A stretch of 64,000 nt of DNA from contig JADNRY010000160.1 of NCBI GenBank assembly GCA_015501585.1, positions 82,159-146,158 on the forward strand, in the 5' to 3' direction. This DNA is from Rhodocollybia butyracea (Eukaryota; Basidiomycota; Agaricomycetes; Agaricales; Omphalotaceae). This document shows, piece by piece, positions 22,716 through 33,671 of the stretch (the stretch's first letter is position 1; each line of letters opens with the position of its first letter). The translations under genes were made by a program, and so were the position numbers. The notes beneath the pieces are model-generated. The model was not told the origin of the DNA. It saw only the letters and a list, made by a program, of their open reading frames with translations, and searched no databases.

Positions 22716-24253
22716 GACTGGTGTTCAATTATTCTAGTGAAACCGAAGTTGATTAACAGTATGTTCACGTGTGCAGCATTATGCCAAATAATGTAGAGAA
22801 AATGAGTAATGAACGTAAAATGTATATGATAAGTAGAAATTTTAATGATAGTAGTAGTAGTTGGTTAATAATAATAGAAAAAGATATGTATATGCTTATA
22901 GTTTGGGTATGGGTCATAACAGCCGAGAGATGAACGACGTTGCTGCGCGCATGGGCAGTTCGTTTGTAAGTTTGTTTGTTCTTCTTCGAAGATGGGTCCC
23001 TGGAGCTAAAGGTTCCTTATTAGTCTGTTGATCTCACCAATCTTGCCCAAGCATCTTCACGCTGGGACGGGATAGTCTACACGGGACATCTTCCAGATGA
23101 TGTACAGAGGGCAATACTCCAGGAGATTTTTGACATCTCCTTCAAGCAGGAGTTCCTTCTGTTGGACCGGTTCCTGTATATACTCATGCCACAACAAGAA
23201 GATGGAGAATTGGAAAACGAATACGATGCATCCACGCGTGAAGACTGGAACTTAATCATCGAAGACGCTCTCTTCAGCAATGGGCCCCCTGCCTTTGGTC
23301 ATTCAGATTCACACTTGCGTCAGGCCACTCTCCACTCGTTCTTCCAAGTCATGAGGGGATGGTCTCGCCTGGAAAGCCCCATGTCTACCCAGACCATCCA
23401 AGATGGCCAGAGGTTGGGTTCAAGCCATGTTCGTGCGAAGAAGGAGCTGAAGGACACCGAGTTTTACCTAGCCTCATATTACATTTACGCATTTGCTGGT
23501 TTCTTTCGCAGGGCTCCGACTATGCCCCACTTTGTTTCATCTTTCCTCGTTCTTGTTTCACGGCCATGTCCAGCCCTGTCCAGCTGAGGGCCCGACTTTG
23601 CGATCTGACGGATAGTGCTGAAAATTTTACTACATTTTTTTAATATCTTTTTTGAATGTTTTAATCTACTAGAATACTATTGCGGCAGTTCCACTCGATT
23701 CAGGCGTGAGACTGATACCAATCAGGGTGCCAAAAGATGGCGTATAAAAGGTGTGTCCGCGACCCTGGGCTTTTTGGTCTTGCTCTTTTCTTTTCTGCTT
23801 CCACTCGCTCCTTGTCCCTCAAACCAAACCAAAATGCCTGGCAAGTTTTTTCTAGTGTATGTATATTTCACCTGCTTACGTTCCTTTCCTAGCTTCTACT
23901 GTCACCATTACTCCAAGTAAGTGTCTTAGTATAGTTGCTCTTTCCTGTTGTCTAATTTTTTTTCATGTTCTTTTCCTCAATCTAATTAGTTGTCAAGAAG
24001 ACACGAGCTTCTACTGCTGCCGCCGCGGCCAATTCTGGACCGAAAACTAGGACTTGAGCGGCGGCGCAAGTAGTCGGTGCCAAAGCTCCTGCCAAGAAGA
24101 AGGAGATTGACCTCAAGGCTTTGGCGCTTCAACAAAAGAAGGAGGCCCAATAAAAGTCTCAGCAAAAGGCTCAACAAGCCCGAGACGCAGGTATGTTTTA
24201 TTTGTATTTTATTTACTTTGTTCTAACTTCCCTACATAGCCATTTGTGAACGT

Positions 24254-24407
24254 TGGAGTAGGGTACAGCGCTAGGCGCTATCTTATCTTGATCATTGTTT
24301 GGGTTTGCTTGGCATAGGCACTAGATAGTCTATTAGGTATCGTACGTACAGGACAGTTTTACATTATCACATCAAGCATTCCACATCGCAGCATCCAGGA
24401 CCAGTCT
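24254..24407 (+). repeat. 5' LTR of Ty3 element #1
   Basis: 154 bp, begins TGGAGTAGGGTACAG and ends GGACCAGTCT, not the usual CA. Its end is defined by comparison with the 3' copy and the AACGT duplication. Confidence 0.9.
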
Positions 24408-25880
24408 ATCTTGGTGACAAGAGCGATTTTGACCGACGTTCTGGACTTCGACAGCTGACCGACACACTAGAAAGACTCAGACAACAAGTGGAAACTCTGG
24501 CCGAGTTAACACGCGACGGAAAAGGACGCTTTGCAGCGAGGACGTTTAGGACACCTGATAGAAGCTTATCAGCAGAATTCAAGGATATAGGAACCGACGT
24601 TCCGGCAGAAACACCGTTGAACTCACCTATTAAAAAGACTACAGCCAGATCCGTTTTTTCTTTGACACAGCCACCCCAGACCAACACAGCAACGACAGCA
24701 CCAGCAGCCACAGTGTTGAACCTAAAGAAACCTAAAAGAATGACGTCGATACCAGTAATTCGATTTTCGGGAGATCCTGATGACCCAATCCAGCCAGCGA
24801 TGTTTTTACAGAACCATGAGACTTGGATGATGGAGCTGTCGTTCGACCGTAAAAACTGGGTCACAAGTGTCAAGGCGTACTTCGAGTTGGACTCGAGAGC
24901 GGCAGATTGGTTCAACAACACGTTGAATGATGCTCAGCGTGCCGGAAACTGGACCAACTTCGAAAAGTTGTTCCTCGCGCGTTTTCCTTTGCAAAAGAAA
25001 GAGAAAAAGTCAGCAAAGTCATACTTGGGGCTGTTAGAGGCCGAGTTCATCACCCATAAGCAACTCCTCACGACGAATGAAGAAACTAACCAACCTTATC
25101 ACAAGTTCTGGGCTGATAAGTTGTTGCGGTTGGCAAAGGGAGCGGAAATTGAAGGTTCCTCAGTCCTGATCAGCACGATGTATAGGAATTTGCCTTATGC
25201 GCTGAAGCGTGAGTTGGTGGATGAGTTTGACAATTGGGAAAAGTTCACGACGGCAATCAAGGACGTCCGATGGGCGATTGTGAAAGTGGAAGCACAGGAG
25301 AAATTGGACAGGGCAAAGGTTGCATCAGTTCCAGAAACTCCTAGGACAAAGTTAGCCAACAGCTTTGCTGGTGCCCAGATAGACGCGCCACCATCCCCAT
25401 CACCAAGCCGAGGCAATCCCAGACCCAGAGGTGGGGGACCTCCGCCAACAGGTCGTGTCCGCAGGGTAATGACACCATTGGACGACGTCAAAAAAAGCGG
25501 TCTTGCAGGCAGGCATTGCGGCAAAGAGTCAACAGCCGGCTACACCTGAAGGTAGAGAGAGATGGAAAGAGGATCTCCGTGAATGGGCAGCAAGGCACGG
25601 TTCGGGAGCGTTGAATGAGACAACAATAGTCCCATTGCAGCCGGGTACTCTCGCGGTCTGCTCCGGAGAGTGCTTCAGATGCGGAGGACAAGGACATGGG
25701 CGCGGAGTCATATGCACCAGCCCTACGACGATTCCGAACATTGAGAAGGACTGGAGGATGTACTGTCAGCGGGAGTTGGGATGCACGCGAGTGGTGGGAG
25801 TTAACGCGGTGAAGGTCAGTTCAGACTCGATCTTCGAAGGAATGGTGGAGTCGGGAAATGGGGAAGGGTCGGAGATTTAG
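24408..25880 (+). pseudogene. gag of Ty3 element #1
   Basis: The open frame starts right after the LTR with no obvious ATG. The retrotransposon gag core (FSGDPDDPIQPAMFLQNHE..W..YFEL..AADWFN..F..F...F) lies at about 24770-25240. A zinc knuckle CFRCGGQGHGRGVIC (C-x2-C-x4-H-x5-C, one residue longer than usual at the end) is at about 25674-25718. The frame changes by +1 at a run of seven A (25490-25496): six A would join the two parts as DVKKAVLQAGIAAK. Stops follow at 25878-25880 and beyond, before the protease. Confidence 0.8.
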
Positions 25881-25958
25881 TTGGCGAACTCTCGACCCTC
25901 GAAACAAGGTTACTCGTGAATAGCGTACAGACAGGTTTCTTGAAGCAATCAAATATTC

Positions 25959-26960
25959 TTGATGTCTACGCTGTGTAAGCCCCCATTTTTCATTGAGTTG
26001 GGGTTGAAGGATAAGGAAGGACGGAAGCTGGTAGTGAAGGAAGCTATGGTGGACGATGGCGCGATGGTGGCAGCAATGTCCACAGCAGCGTACTTGGAGA
26101 TGAGGCCAGAAATTGGAGGCTGGGAGGATTCAGCAAAAATGTTCCGTGTGGCAAACGGGACGCTGGTGCCAGGTGATGCCAGTTGGACGGGAACGATATC
26201 GGTGGGAGAAGTGGAGGTGGATGGGAGATTTGAAGTTTTCGACAGTGGGGGAAGCTGGAAGTTCCTTTTTGGAAAGCCCCTGCTGGAGAAGTTTAGGGCA
26301 GTACACGATTATCAGAAAGGTTCCTTGCGTGTAGAGGATGATTGCCAGCGCCGAAGGGAGGTTTTCAACACCGGTCTGGGTAAAGAGCTGGTGGTTGGTA
26401 TCAGGGCAACGTTGGAGGTGGATGACCAACGACCCTCAACGAGACCTGTAGGTCTCGGAAAAAGCGCAGAAACAGTGGGCGGGGTTACGAAGGATTCGTT
26501 AACCCCGCTGGATAAGGAAGTTTCAAGCTTGTTAATAAATGAGCTTCAGAACAGTTCTAACCCTGTTGGACAGCACATACTGAAGGAAAACATGAGGAGA
26601 AAGGCAGCCCTGAGAGTGAGCATGGAGGAAGTTGAAGATGAAGAGATAGAGGAAGCTAGAAGAAGGCCTAGATTGCAGGAGGGAGGACGGTTGTTGGAGG
26701 ATGAGAATCTGGCATGGGAGGATGAAGTCAGAAGTGAAGAACTGCTAGGAGAAGCGCGTGCAAACTCAACGGGGGGAAGTGACGCACCCCCCTTGAGGGA
26801 AGTCTTTGTTAAAAACTCACGGCATAAGGGGCCCAGTATTGACACAGCTGTTCTAGAGGAAAGATCACCGATGGTAGGCGACGGTTGCGAGAACCTGAAG
26901 AGGACGGAAGGGATCAGCGACGAGGAATTGATAAAAGGAAAGCGTGCCAGCCGCTTCAGT
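25959..26960 (+). pseudogene. Aspartic protease region of Ty3 element #1
   Basis: A retropepsin-like domain is seen: EAMVDDGAMVAAMS (catalytic Asp in a D-G-A context, with Asp before it where Thr or Ser is common), then FEVFDSGGSWKFLFGKPLLEKF (the later ILG-equivalent). An acidic Glu-rich linker follows with GGSDAPPLREVF, a motif repeated after the foldback at about 30063. The frame ends inside the foldback starting at 26961. Confidence 0.7.
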
Positions 26961-29900
26961 AGCATTATTTAAATACCCCCAGTATCTGTTGTGGAGATTA
27001 TGATAATAAACCCAGTAAGCTACTGTACAGTAAGAGTGTAGGGGCATTTTAATCCCTCTGTGTTCGCATTTGATGAGGTCATGTGACTCGTTCGTTGCAG
27101 CTTTTGGGTGGCTGGACAAAAATAGGTTATTTACGGGCCTATTTAGGCAATTTCTGGGATGGTAGCTAGCCCAAAAAAAGACTATATATAATGTATTAAT
27201 ATTTGAGCACTACTCCGAGGTGGATTAGGCACCATAAGGGGATGGATTGCATCGAAAAATCTAGATGACGTTCGGTCAAAGCTGGCTGAGCATTACCAAA
27301 TTGGGTAATGCCATCAAAACAGTAAAAGCGGCCTAAAAAGCCTGCTTCTACATGGATATTCCGCCCTATAAGAGTGTAGATAGTATTTTTACATATATAA
27401 TAGGTCCCTGAAGCGAAATTACAGCGATAGCTGCGGTCAAAGCTGTTTTATTACCATATTTAGAATGCCAGCAAAGCGGCCTAAAAGCTTGTTTATGCAT
27501 GGGTATCCTACCTAATAGCAGTCTATACAGTGTTTATAGATGTACAGTAGGCACCTAAAGCGAAATTAAAGCAGTTATATGGTGTAATAGTAGCATTGCT
27601 TCGATGTTTGGGTCTGTGGCTGTGTTGTAAAAAATCGAAATAAAAGTAGGGATGTTTAATATACTAGTGGTACAGGCATGGTCTCTGCATAATATATATA
27701 TGCCTGAAGCAAAATCAGAGCATTCTATGAAGAGAATAGGCTGTAATTGCCTGCTCTAGGCCGGAGGAGGTCAAAGCTGTATGACCAAATAGGGAAATCT
27801 ATGATTACATACAGGTGGTGTTGAGTCGAAGTTGGGCTCAGTAATGGCGTGGCCTCTCAAGGTCTGAGGTCTGGAATACATATCTGAGTGCTGTAGTATA
27901 CTAGCTACGCCCTCCAGGTGTTATATTTGACAATATGTGGGCAGGAATATGTACATGGAGTGATCAATGGTGAGTAACCATCAAAATTCGCATTTTTGAG
28001 AAATTAAATACTAATAATGAGTGTCTAAGCGCAGGTAGGACCTCAAACCTCGGTAGGTATACTCTCCAACATAGTATACACTCGATCCATGTCCAAGAAC
28101 CATTTATATGGCACCAGATGCGATGGTATACACTGATCTTTATTGATTTTCCCTCAAAACTCGATTTTTTGAGGAATTATCATGGAATATTGGGGCCTTA
28201 AGAGTAGCCAGGGGGCTAAGACGTCGTATATAGACTGTACTATATAGTATTAGTCTTTGCCATATGCAAGAACGATTTATGCAGCACCTGAAGCGATGGT
28301 ATTCCCTGATCTGTATGGATTCTGCCAAAAAATGCGATTTTCAGGAAATAAAATAGGCATAGAGTGTGCTACAAGTCTCAGATCATACTAAAAACTTGGG
28401 AAAAATGTCTTCGAATCGAATTCAACGACGACCAGGTGTTATATCCACATCTGGGTACCTCCATGGAACGATACTGTTGTAAGTGCACACTAGGATATCT
28501 CTACTTGGCTCAAAGTTCAGATCGTGACATTGAGATGTACATACTCAGGCATTTTGGTCTGGAGGACCTCTATATAATTCGAATACATGATTATCCAAGT
28601 TTGAGCATAGTCTGAGGTGTATAGCACACTCTATGCCTGTTTTATTTCCTGAAAATCGCATTTTTTGGCAGAATCCATACAGATCAGGGAATACCATCGC
28701 TTCAGGTGCTGCATAAATCGTTCTTGCATATGGCAAAGACTAATACTATATAGTACAGTCTATATACGACGTCTTAGCCCCCTGGCTACTCTTAAGGCCC
28801 CAATATTCCATGATAATTCCTCAAAAAATCGAGTTTTGAGGGAAAATCAATAAAGATCAGTGTATACCATCGCATCTGGTGCCATATAAATGGTTCTTGG
28901 ACATGGATCGAGTGTATACTATGTTGGAGAGTATACCTACCGAGGTTTGAGGTCCTACCTGCGCTTAGACACTCATTATTAGTATTTAATTTCTCAAAAA
29001 TGCGAATTTTGATGGTTACTCACCATTGATCACTCCATGTACATATTCCTGCCCACATATTGTCAAATATAACACCTGGAGGGCGTAGCTAGTATACTAC
29101 AGCACTCAGATATGTATTCCAGACCTCAGACCTTGAGAGGCCACGCCATTACTGAGCCCAACTTCGACTCAACACCACCTGTATGTAATCATAGATTTCC
29201 CTATTTGGTCATACAGCTTTGACCTCCTCCGGCCTAGAGCAGGCAATTACAGCCTATTCTCTTCATAGAATGCTCTGATTTTGCTTCAGGCATATATATA
29301 TTATGCAGAGACCATGCCTGTACCACTAGTATATTAAACATCCCTACTTTTATTTCGATTTTTTACAACACAGCCACAGACCCAAACATCGAAGCAATGC
29401 TACTATTACACCATATAACTGCTTTAATTTCGCTTTAGGTGCCTACTGTACATCTATAAACACTGTATAGACTGCTATTAGGTAGGATACCCATGCATAA
29501 ACAAGCTTTTAGGCCGCTTTGCTGGCATTCTAAATATGGTAATAAAACAGCTTTGACCGCAGCTATCGCTGTAATTTCGCTTCAGGGACCTATTATATAT
29601 GTAAAAATACTATCTACACTCTTATAGGGCGGAATATCCATGTAGAAGCAGGCTTTTTAGGCCGCTTTTACTGTTTTGATGGCATTACCCAATTTGGTAA
29701 TGCTCAGCCAGCTTTGACCGAACGTCATCTAGATTTTTCGATGCAATCCATCCCCTTATGGTGCCTAATCCACCTCGGAGTAGTGCTCAAATATTAATAC
29801 ATTATATATAGTCTTTTTTGGGCTAGCTACCATCCCAGAAATTGCCTAAATAGGCCCGTAAATAACCTATTTTTGTCCAGCCACCCAAAAGCTGCAACGA

Positions 29901-30031
29901 ACGAGTCACATGACCTCATCAAATGCGAACACAGAGGGATTAAAATGCCCCTACACTCTTACTGTACAGTAGCTTACTGGGTTTATTATCATAATCTCCA
30001 CAACAGATACTGGGGGTATTTAAATAATGCT
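26961..30031. mobile_element. 3.07-kb foldback element with 1.41-kb near-perfect inverted arms
   Basis: Starts AGCATTATTTAAATACCCCC and ends with the exact inverse. Arms (about 26961-28371 and 28622-30031) are almost identical base for base over about 1410 bp around a spacer of about 250 bp. It sits inside the Ty3 #1 polyprotein. The terminal 16 bp are AT-rich and self-complementary, so the target duplication cannot be defined cleanly (TTAA or a TATTTAAATA decamer are possible). No coding sequence is present. Each arm is itself made of old, diverged repeats of roughly 150-170 bp. Confidence 0.9.
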
Positions 30032-31130
30032 CCTGCAATGGGTGAGCATGCAGACTCAGTGGGGGGAAGTGACGCACCCCCCTCGAGGGAAGTCTTTGCT
30101 GATACCTCACCTGTTCACGGCACTTGTATTGACCCTCACCATCCAGTAGACAACGCGCCGGTAATGAACGCGATCTTCGATGACTACATTGGACACGAAG
30201 GTTACGAGGTGATACCGGAGGTGTTGGATGGGACAAGTGACACAAGCCTGTTCACTCGCAATGAGGGAGCAGAGGGCGCATTCCATCCCGAAAGGGTCCA
30301 GGAGATTCTCCGGCAGGTGAAGCTAGGACCAAACCTGTCAGAGAGCCAGAGAGCAAAGGTTGAAGGCTTGTTGGCTGAGTACGCGGATTGCTTTGCGCTT
30401 TCCGTGAGTGAGGTCCGTCCAGTGCCAGGTGCTGTCCACCACCTAGACATCCCGGAAGGGGCTGAGTTCTCTAAAAAAAGTCCGTCAGAAGAGCCTGACT
30501 CCACCGCAACAGGAGTACTTGCATGGTAAAATTGATGAGCTGCTCAACGCCGGGGTCATCGAGCGGTGCAAGCCGGATGAAGTGAAATGTGTGTCACCGT
30601 TGACTCTGACGAGGAAGGTGCATGGGGGCAAAGGACTGGCCATAGACAAGCTGAACGACAAGTGTATCGCTGCGGGTCTACCCGGATGTTTCGACATGCC
30701 AGCAAGGCCGGAGGCTGTGCCCAGTCCATCGGAATCAGAACATAAGCCGGCTAAATGGCGGATATGTCAGAATTTTGCGCAAGTCAATAAAGTAACAAAA
30801 ATCGCACCGATGCCGCAGGGGAACATACAATCCAAGCAACAAACCCTAAGTGGACACAATTGGATCTGCCTGTTTGATTTTGCATCTGGCTTTTATGCTT
30901 GTGAGGTAGCAGAGGAGTCGAGGCCGTATACGGCGTTCTATGTGGAGGGAAAGGGTTACTTCTGGTGTATAAAGATGCCCTTTGGACTCACGGGAGCACC
31001 ATCAACATTTGCGGATATGACTTCGTACCATCTGGCTGACTTGATACGGGACCAAATCATGGAGCTGTTTGTCGACGACGGTGGGGCGGCGGACGATGAT
31101 TTTGACGAGATGTTTGGGAAGCTAACCTGA
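30032..31130 (+). pseudogene. Reverse transcriptase region of Ty3 element #1
   Basis: After a linker (GGSDAPPSREVF), an N-terminal RT approach is seen (VHHLDIPEGAEFSKK), then a +1 frame change at seven A (30473-30479) into LTPPQQEYLHGKIDELLNAGVIE. Motifs: WRICQNFAQVNK, then WICLFDFASGFYACEV (catalytic Asp in FDF), FYVEGKGYFWCIKMPFGLTGAPSTF, and ELFVDDGG. The catalytic F-V-D-D replaces the usual Y-x-D-D. The frame ends at TGA 31128-31130, where CGA would continue into ILQRVRERNLSLS. Confidence 0.8.
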
Positions 31131-32112
31131 ATACTCCAGCGGGTGAGGGAACGGAACCTATCGCTGTCGGCAGGGAAGTCGGAATTCTTCATGTCGGAAG
31201 GAATCTTCACTGGTGGCAAGATCAGTAAGGAAGGAGTCACAGCAGACCCAGCCAAGCTTACAGCCATAGTGGATTGGAAGCAACCCGAAGATGCCTTGAA
31301 CCTGGCATCTTTTGTAGGGCTGACCGGTCACTTCCGTGATCTCATAAAGGGCTATGCTCGGATTGAAGGGCCATTGAGAAATCTATTGAAATCGGTCCCG
31401 TTGCCACTACACTACACAAAGACAACATATAGAAACGCAATGCGGTCCTTCAAGCTGGTAGACAGGTGGAAGGATGAACACACAAAAGCCTTCTTAGCCT
31501 TGAAAAAAGCCATTGTGTCTGAGCCAGTACTCAAAGCACCGAAATGGGACGGGTCCAGCTTCATTGTTACCACCAATGGTTGCAAGGAAGGGTTTGCGGC
31601 AGTGGTAGCACAGCGTTTCGAAGTGGTGCAGCCGAATGGGGTAACTACCCAGAAAATACATCCTGTCGGATTCGCGTCAAAACGGACTTCAACGTCAGAG
31701 CAAAATTACAAACCCTTCCTCTTGGAGTTCGCAGCATTGAAGTTTGGGCTGGACAAGTTCTCCGACATGATCTGGGGATTCCCAGTTGAAATCAAAAACT
31801 GATTGTCAGGCTTTGCGGGATGTGCTGATCAGCGACAAAATGAACCCAGCTCATGCAAGGTGGAGGGATGGCATTCTGGCTCACCAGATAGTGGATGTGC
31901 GGCACATCCCAGGTAAGCTCAATGTCGTCGCCGACGGCTTGAGTAGAATGTGGGAAGATCAGGAGCGAGTTGAAGGGGATGGCAGCGAATGGAGCGTTAG
32001 CGAGGATTGGGAGGCTGTCACAGGGCTTGTCAACGATGTTTTCGGGGTCGCAGAGGCCGACAGTGTCTTAGTGGAGAGGGAGGATAGCGACTGGACGAGG
32101 TTGGAGTTGTGA
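31131..32112 (+). pseudogene. RT thumb and RNase H region of Ty3 element #1
   Basis: RT connection motif KSEFFMSEGIFTGGKISKEGV, then LASFVGLTGHFRDLIKGYA. The RNase H segment begins about 31540 (SSFIVTTNGCKEGFAAVVAQ; the first catalytic Asp is replaced by Asn in TTN) and contains GFASKRTSTSEQNYKPFLLEFAAL. At a run of five A (31794-31798) the frame must gain one base to continue as KTDCQALRDVL and RHIPGKLNVVADGLSRMW. Ends at TGA 32110-32112. Confidence 0.75.
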
Positions 32113-32124
32113 TTCAGCGACGAG

Positions 32125-33468
32125 TTGGTCTTCCTAGAGGCGATCAAGGCGCTGAGGGTGCTGGAAGGTACAGCTAGTGTCGACGAAAAGAAAAAGGCAG
32201 CCCATAAGGCCGCATTATATATGGTGGAGGGCGGAAGGTTGTGGAAGGTAGGGGGCAATGCGAGGGTGAGAGACAGGGCGCGAGTAGAGTGCATAACAAA
32301 GAAAGAGGCGGTGGAGCTAGCCAGGATTGAACATGGGAAGGAGGGTCACTGGGGCAGGGACAAGGTGAAACTGGCGCTGCTAGATCGAGTTTGGAGCCCG
32401 AAGCTCGACGAATCCATCGTTGCGGCAATCCTGGACTGCTCGATATGCAAGAACTTTGGCACGCCTCACATCCACGCACTACTGAACCCGATCACACGCA
32501 GACACCCATTCGAGCTCCTAGTTGGCGACTACCTGTCGATGTCCAAGGGAAAAGGGGGGTACAAGATGGTGGGACTGTATCTTGACACGTTCTCCCAGAG
32601 GGCATGGGCGCACAAATACAAGGTAGCGGGATCCATGAAGACAACAACGGATAGCCTAGGAATTATCTTTAACGGGTATGTTCCGCCGGAAACTTTCATG
32701 ACCGATGGGGGGTCACACTTCACAGGGAAAGAGGTCGACGTGTTCTGTGAGAAGTGGGGGGTGAAGCACCATGTCATCGCGGCTTACTCGCCATGGGTCA
32801 ATGGGCTGGTGGAAGGTACAAACAAAATTCTTCTCCATGTCCTGAAGAGGTTGTGCACCCCGCAACTGGGGGAGGATACTGAAGAGTTTAGGGCCATGTC
32901 ATAGGATTCGCTGCCCGACCAGTGGCCGGATCATCTGGACGAGGCTCTGCAAATCCTGAACAACCGGATTCTGCCAGCATTTTGGTTCACGCCGAACGAA
33001 CTAATGATGGGTGTAGTGGTCAATACAGCGAAGACCCCCCTGGAGGATGCTACTTCAGTCTTGCCAACTCGGGACGCAATTGCGCAGGCCGCGTACGTGG
33101 CTCAGCAGCAGCTGGATGGATACAGTGAGATGGTAAAGCATGCGGTGAGAAGTAAGCAGGTATTCGACAAAAGGCTGTTAAGAAAAGAGGACAAGGAGAC
33201 GGTTTTCGAGAAGGGGGATTTGGTTCAGGTGTATCGGAGTGATCTGGATTACACGTTCAAGGCGATTAGGAAAATTACACCCAAGTGGTCGAGGCCTTAC
33301 CGGGTTTTCAGCCGAAATGTAAACTCGTACGTCCTGGAAACGACAGAGGGCACGTTGATCAAAGGAAAGGAGTTCTCGGCTCGGAGGCTGCGGAATTTTA
33401 CGCCAAGGGAGGGAACGGAGCTTGAGAAGGAGCAGAAGGAGGTCATTCGGTTGAGAGAGTTGGGGTAG
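32125..33468 (+). pseudogene. Integrase region of Ty3 element #1
   Basis: An integrase zinc-binding region (EHGKEGHWGRDKVKLALLDRVW..C..C) is followed by the catalytic core: LLVGDYLSMSKGK (Asp), PETFMTDGGSHFTG (Asp) and GLVEGTNKILLHVLKRL (Glu). An in-frame TAG at 32902-32904 interrupts (a Trp or Gln codon is expected). The frame then continues from 32905 (DQWPDHLDEALQILNNR..FTPNELMMG) to a C-terminal GPY/F-like region (KGDLVQVYRSDL..KWSRPYRVFSRNVNSYVL) ending at 33466-33468. Confidence 0.8.
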
Positions 33469-33517
33469 TACAGTTTCAGGGGCGACGAGGGCGCCGCCGT
33501 TTTTAAATGGGGGCACA

Positions 33518-33671
33518 TGGAGTAGGGTACAGTGCTAGGCGCTATCTTATCTTGATCATTGTTTGGGTTTGCTTGGCATAGGCACTAGATAGTCTATTAG
33601 TTATCGTACGTACAGGACAGTTTTACATTATCACATCAAGCATTCCATATCGCAGCATCCAGGACCAGTCT
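33518..33671 (+). repeat. 3' LTR of Ty3 element #1
   Basis: 154 bp, three differences from the 5' copy. Followed directly by AACGT and the continuation of cargo gene B. Confidence 0.9.

Larger units (their letters stand above)
21747..22921 (+). mobile_element. Solo LTR (TGTTATGAC..GTCATAACA), TSD GCCGA
   Basis: Begins TGTTATGACTCG and ends GGGTCATAACA, with perfect 9-bp terminal inverted repeats and TG..CA ends. GCCGA flanks both sides (21742-21746, 22922-22926). No internal retroelement sequence is present, so this is a solo LTR left by LTR-LTR recombination. A shorter copy in inverse orientation, with its own TSD, is at 62580-63210. The LTR contains a hairpin array and a minisatellite, described separately. 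Confidence 0.9.
19947..23587 (+). pseudogene. Cargo gene A: multi-copy agaricomycete protein family, unknown function, split by a solo LTR
   Basis: Exons seen: about 19947-20004, 20048-20079, 20152-20812 (intron 20813-20869 GTAAGT..CATAG), 20870-about 21300, about 21508-21746, and after the solo LTR 22927-23587. The frame across the LTR closes exactly when LTR and one TSD are removed (ELCR then EMNDVAARMGSSF). Family-like blocks are PLENTILKSF near the start, RAGIPVWFYHGLEL, KPAVFGNHKSEVSRQRYFLTYLKVREVF, and LPDDVQRAILQEIFDISFKQEFLLLDR. I recognise this block order from repeated hypothetical proteins of mushroom genomes but know no biochemical role. A one-base frame change near 21295 is a further lesion. 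Confidence 0.55.
24254..33671 (+). mobile_element. Ty3/gypsy LTR retrotransposon #1 (degenerate), TSD AACGT
   Basis: Two 154-bp LTRs (24254-24407 and 33518-33671) differ at only three positions, two of them C/T. The element is flanked by AACGT (24249-24253, 33672-33676). Gene order is gag, protease, RT, RNase H, integrase, which is Ty3/gypsy order. A purine-rich tract (AAATGGGGGCACA) precedes the 3' LTR. The polyprotein is broken by stops and frameshifts and contains a 3.07-kb foldback between protease and RT. Sequence after the 5' LTR (ATCTTGGTGACAAGAGC) is the putative primer-binding region. Confidence 0.9.

Noticed and set aside
22282..22728. 148-codon open frame with repeated HSYDIIPVL
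   Set aside because: It is a translation of the 27-bp minisatellite, whose unit length is divisible by three; no sign of a real protein.
28140..28853. Identical 62-codon open frames on opposite strands
   Set aside because: They are the same sequence in the inverted arms of the foldback element; no coding character.
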